Source: Pisolithus tinctorius
Taxonomy: Eukaryota; Basidiomycota; Agaricomycetes; Boletales; Pisolithaceae
DNA: 64,000 bases
Assembly (NCBI GenBank): GCA_024663395.1
Contig: JANFAH010000049.1
Span: 62,001 to 126,000 of the forward strand
Direction of reading: 5' to 3'
Numbering within the stretch: the first letter of the stretch is position 1; each line of letters begins with the position of its first letter. Under the pieces are notes generated by a model. The model was not told the DNA's origin. It worked only from the letters and a program-made list of their open reading frames with translations, and searched no databases. Shown here piece by piece: positions 62,364 through 64,000 of this stretch. A program made the position numbers and the translations under genes.

Positions 62364-63556
62364 CTACTCTTCCATCGCTTGTCCTCCGCCACCCTCCTGT
62401 TCTTCATCACCTTCCTGCTCCCCTTCGACTTCTTCCTCATTATCCCCCTCCGCACCTTCATCCGCTTCCTCTCGCTGATCCTCCGCCGCCTCCGACTGCG
62501 GCCTCTTCCATCCTCCTCCTGCGCGTTCGAACTCGGCCACTCTGGCCTCACGTGCATCCTCCCTTCTCCTCATCTCCGCCCACTCTGCCCAGGCGTGGTA
62601 CAGCGCCCACTCGTCGGCGGTCCGCTCTGCAGCCTCCGCCATCCACTCCGCCGCCTCTGCCATCCTCTCAAAGGCCAGCGCAGCGGTCTCATGCGCTTCG
62701 GCCTGCCTCTCCATGGCCTGCAGCTGCCGCTCCCTCTCCCACTCCGCCCACCGCGTGTGTACTCCCGCCCCTGAGGGACCCTCAAGCGGTGTTGCTGGCT
62801 CCTCCTCGCCCTCTCCGCCTGCCTCCCGCTCGTCGTCTGCTTCCTCCGTCTCTGTCGCTTTCTCCTTTCCCTTCCCCCGCGTCCTCTTCTTCTTCTCCCC
62901 TTGGGAGCTCCCCGTCCCTGCTCTCTTCCGCGAAGGCCCCACCGCTGCCTCTTCTCGCGTCCAGCTGCACGTCTTCTTCTTGTTGTGGCAGGGCACGCAG
63001 GCCCTGGTCTTGCCCTGTCCCGGCTCACACTGCCCCGCCATCAGACTCGCTATACAGCGAGTGCAGGGGGCTCTTCTGGGCGGTGTTGACATCGTACACC
63101 GCGCTGCATAATCTAAGAAAATAAAAACTGCGAGTCAGCTCCGCCTGACTCACAGTACTCCGCCACTCACCTTTGTGCGGCCTCATTCCGCTTGGCCTGA
63201 GCCCTCTCCTCAGAGGCCCTCTGCCTCTGCCTCTGCCTCTCTGCCTCCTCCTCTGCCGCCTTCTTCCTTCGAGCCTCCTCTTCCTCCTCCGCTCTCTTCC
63301 TCCGCTCTGCCTCCAACCTCTCCTCCTCCGCCTTCCGCCTCTTGGCCTCCTCACGCTTGGCCTTGCACTCTGCTTCGCGTTCTCTCTCTCTCCGCTTGGT
63401 CTCCTCTCGTCGGCGCGCCTTCTCCACGGACTTCTCCCGCTCGGTGTCGGTGGAGTCGTCGGTGAGGATGACCAGTTCTTCATCCGCGACTTGAGAATAG
63501 TCGCGGACGTGGCCGGGGGTTGGCTGGGGGGTGTTGCTCTGGCGCTGGGAAGGCAT
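62364..63556 (-). pseudogene. Antisense gene of element A2, frameshifted by a 38-bp deletion
   Basis: Exon 1, 63171-63556 (MPSQRQSNTPQPTPGHVRDY), and the intron 63113-63170 match A1. Exon 2 lacks 38 bp between two CCAGAAG direct repeats that are both present in A1 (37739-37783). That shifts frame just before the cysteine cluster (CTRC...CVPCHNKKKTC), which remains readable in another frame to the TAG at 62364-62366. Alternative splicing that restores frame was looked for at two acceptors and not found. Confidence 0.68.
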
Positions 63557-63736
63557 GTTGATGGGAGGAAAGGACGAAGGTTCAGTACCCTAACACGTGT
63601 TTTTAAGCGGTACTTCGAACTCCGACGGAGCTCCGCCGTGGCTAAAGCCATTATCCTCGAGGCATCAAAGTAATTTCAAATGATCAACTTGTGTTGATCT
63701 CGTTCCGTACATACGGCCTTCAGGGGTTCAGGCCCT

Positions 63737-63749
63737 AAGGGGGGGGCAC
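63737..63749 (+). other. Polypurine tract of A2
   Basis: AAGGGGGGGG followed by CAC, then the 3' LTR. It primes plus-strand DNA synthesis in LTR elements. A1 (37058-37070, complement) has the same tract. Confidence 0.75.
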
Positions 63750-64000
63750 TGTCATAACCGCGCATTCGTCATAGGTCTTTACTCACTCCGCAACCTTTTC
63801 CGCCGGTCATTCACTCACTCCGCACCAACTCCGCCCACCTTCTATCGTCTACGAACCATCTCCGCTCCGACTGTTGTCGGACTTGTGTTACTCTCCTACC
63901 GGACCGAGTGGTCCATTCTCTGAGGGGTCATGTGACTACCTTTGCAGTCAGGTACTCCGCAGCACGCTCACCGCGTGGGCCAGCGCCTGGACTGTTCCCT
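63750..64000 (+). repeat. 3' LTR of A2, first 251 bp
   Basis: Starts TGTCATAACC and aligns with 56371 onward. Visible differences from the 5' LTR are again mostly C/T or G/A changes. It runs off the window. Confidence 0.92.

Larger units (their letters stand above)
35783..64000 (+). mobile_element. Element C: old Ty3/gypsy chromovirus, outer shell of the nested stack (3' end outside window)
   Basis: Plus-strand element. Its 5' LTR (35783-36081 plus 45879-46171) starts TGTCATGACC and ends TTAACA. Gag is 46240-47622, pol 47619-54018 with a terminal chromodomain, and an antisense ORF lies at 54203-55206. Insertions inside it: a B solo LTR in its 5' LTR, D in its pol, E about 60 bp before its expected polypurine tract, plus secondary insertions in those. 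Its 3' LTR is not seen, so it should lie beyond the right edge. The left flank AGATC (35778-35782) predicts the target duplication to look for. The sequence is strongly CpG-depleted and many pol Arg codons read as Trp or Cys, marking old methylation-driven decay. Confidence 0.75.
56371..64000 (+). mobile_element. Element A2: near-complete Ty3/gypsy chromovirus, 3' LTR truncated by window end
   Basis: Plus-strand sister of A1. 5' LTR 56371-57084, gag 57146-58432, pol 58429-62148 with two TGA codons, antisense gene 62364-63556, polypurine tract 63737-63746, 3' LTR from 63750. The left flank CGCAT (56366-56370) predicts the target duplication beyond the window. It inserted in the antisense-gene intron region of element E. 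Confidence 0.92.

Overview
The window is nuclear DNA of a filamentous basidiomycete, most likely an Agaricomycete. The evidence is dense genes with many 45-80 nt GT-AG introns, short shared promoters, and protein families with basidiomycete-style sequences. The chromodomain-bearing Ty3/gypsy elements are also typical of these fungi. All functional calls come from reading translations and motifs; no database search was run.

Positions 1-35,200 are euchromatic and gene-rich. In order they hold: a half-size ABC transporter (-), nucleoporin Nic96 (+), an SMN-like snRNP assembly protein (-), a wrecked thiolase paralogue fused to a retroelement gag-like ORF (-), a peroxisomal SCPx-type thiolase with a PTS1 (-), a Dnmt2-type RNA cytosine methyltransferase (-), a PHD-finger protein (+), a FYVE-finger protein (+), mitoribosomal protein mL38 (-), spliceosomal DEAH helicase Prp16 (+), a Sel1-repeat protein (+), NatC subunit Naa38 (-), Dol-P-Man synthase DPM1 (+), an F-box protein (+), kinetochore protein Spc25 (-), a Dbf2/Sid2-type NDR kinase (+) and mRNA export/splicing helicase Sub2 (+). 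They are mostly unrelated housekeeping genes; Prp16, Sub2 and the SMN-like protein all serve pre-mRNA splicing.

From 35,783 to the right edge the window is one nested stack of LTR retrotransposons. Families are named here A-E. An old Ty3/gypsy chromovirus (C, +) is the outer shell. A solo LTR of family B sits in its 5' LTR. That solo LTR was itself hit by a full-length element A1 (-; target duplication ATAGG) and by a second B solo LTR (ACTCC). The pol gene of C is split by element D, which carries a third B solo LTR (CCACC). The 3' end of C is interrupted by element E (-), which is cut by a second full-length element A2 (+) whose 3' LTR runs off the window.

Elements A and C share an unusual architecture. 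An 11-nt (A) or 10-nt (C) primer-binding site just inside the 5' LTR is complementary to the predicted 5' end of the element's own mRNA (Tf1-like self-priming), and the two pairs covary between families. Gag and pol are linked by a -1 slippery heptamer abutting the gag stop codon. Between pol and the 3' LTR lies a spliced gene on the opposite strand, encoding a charged coiled coil plus a cysteine cluster resembling Zn2Cys6. A-type elements are also littered with the word CGGAG/CTCCG, which contains the CGG triplet typically bound by Zn2Cys6 proteins. Decay of all copies is dominated by CpG-to-TpG/CpA transitions, consistent with methylated, silenced DNA.
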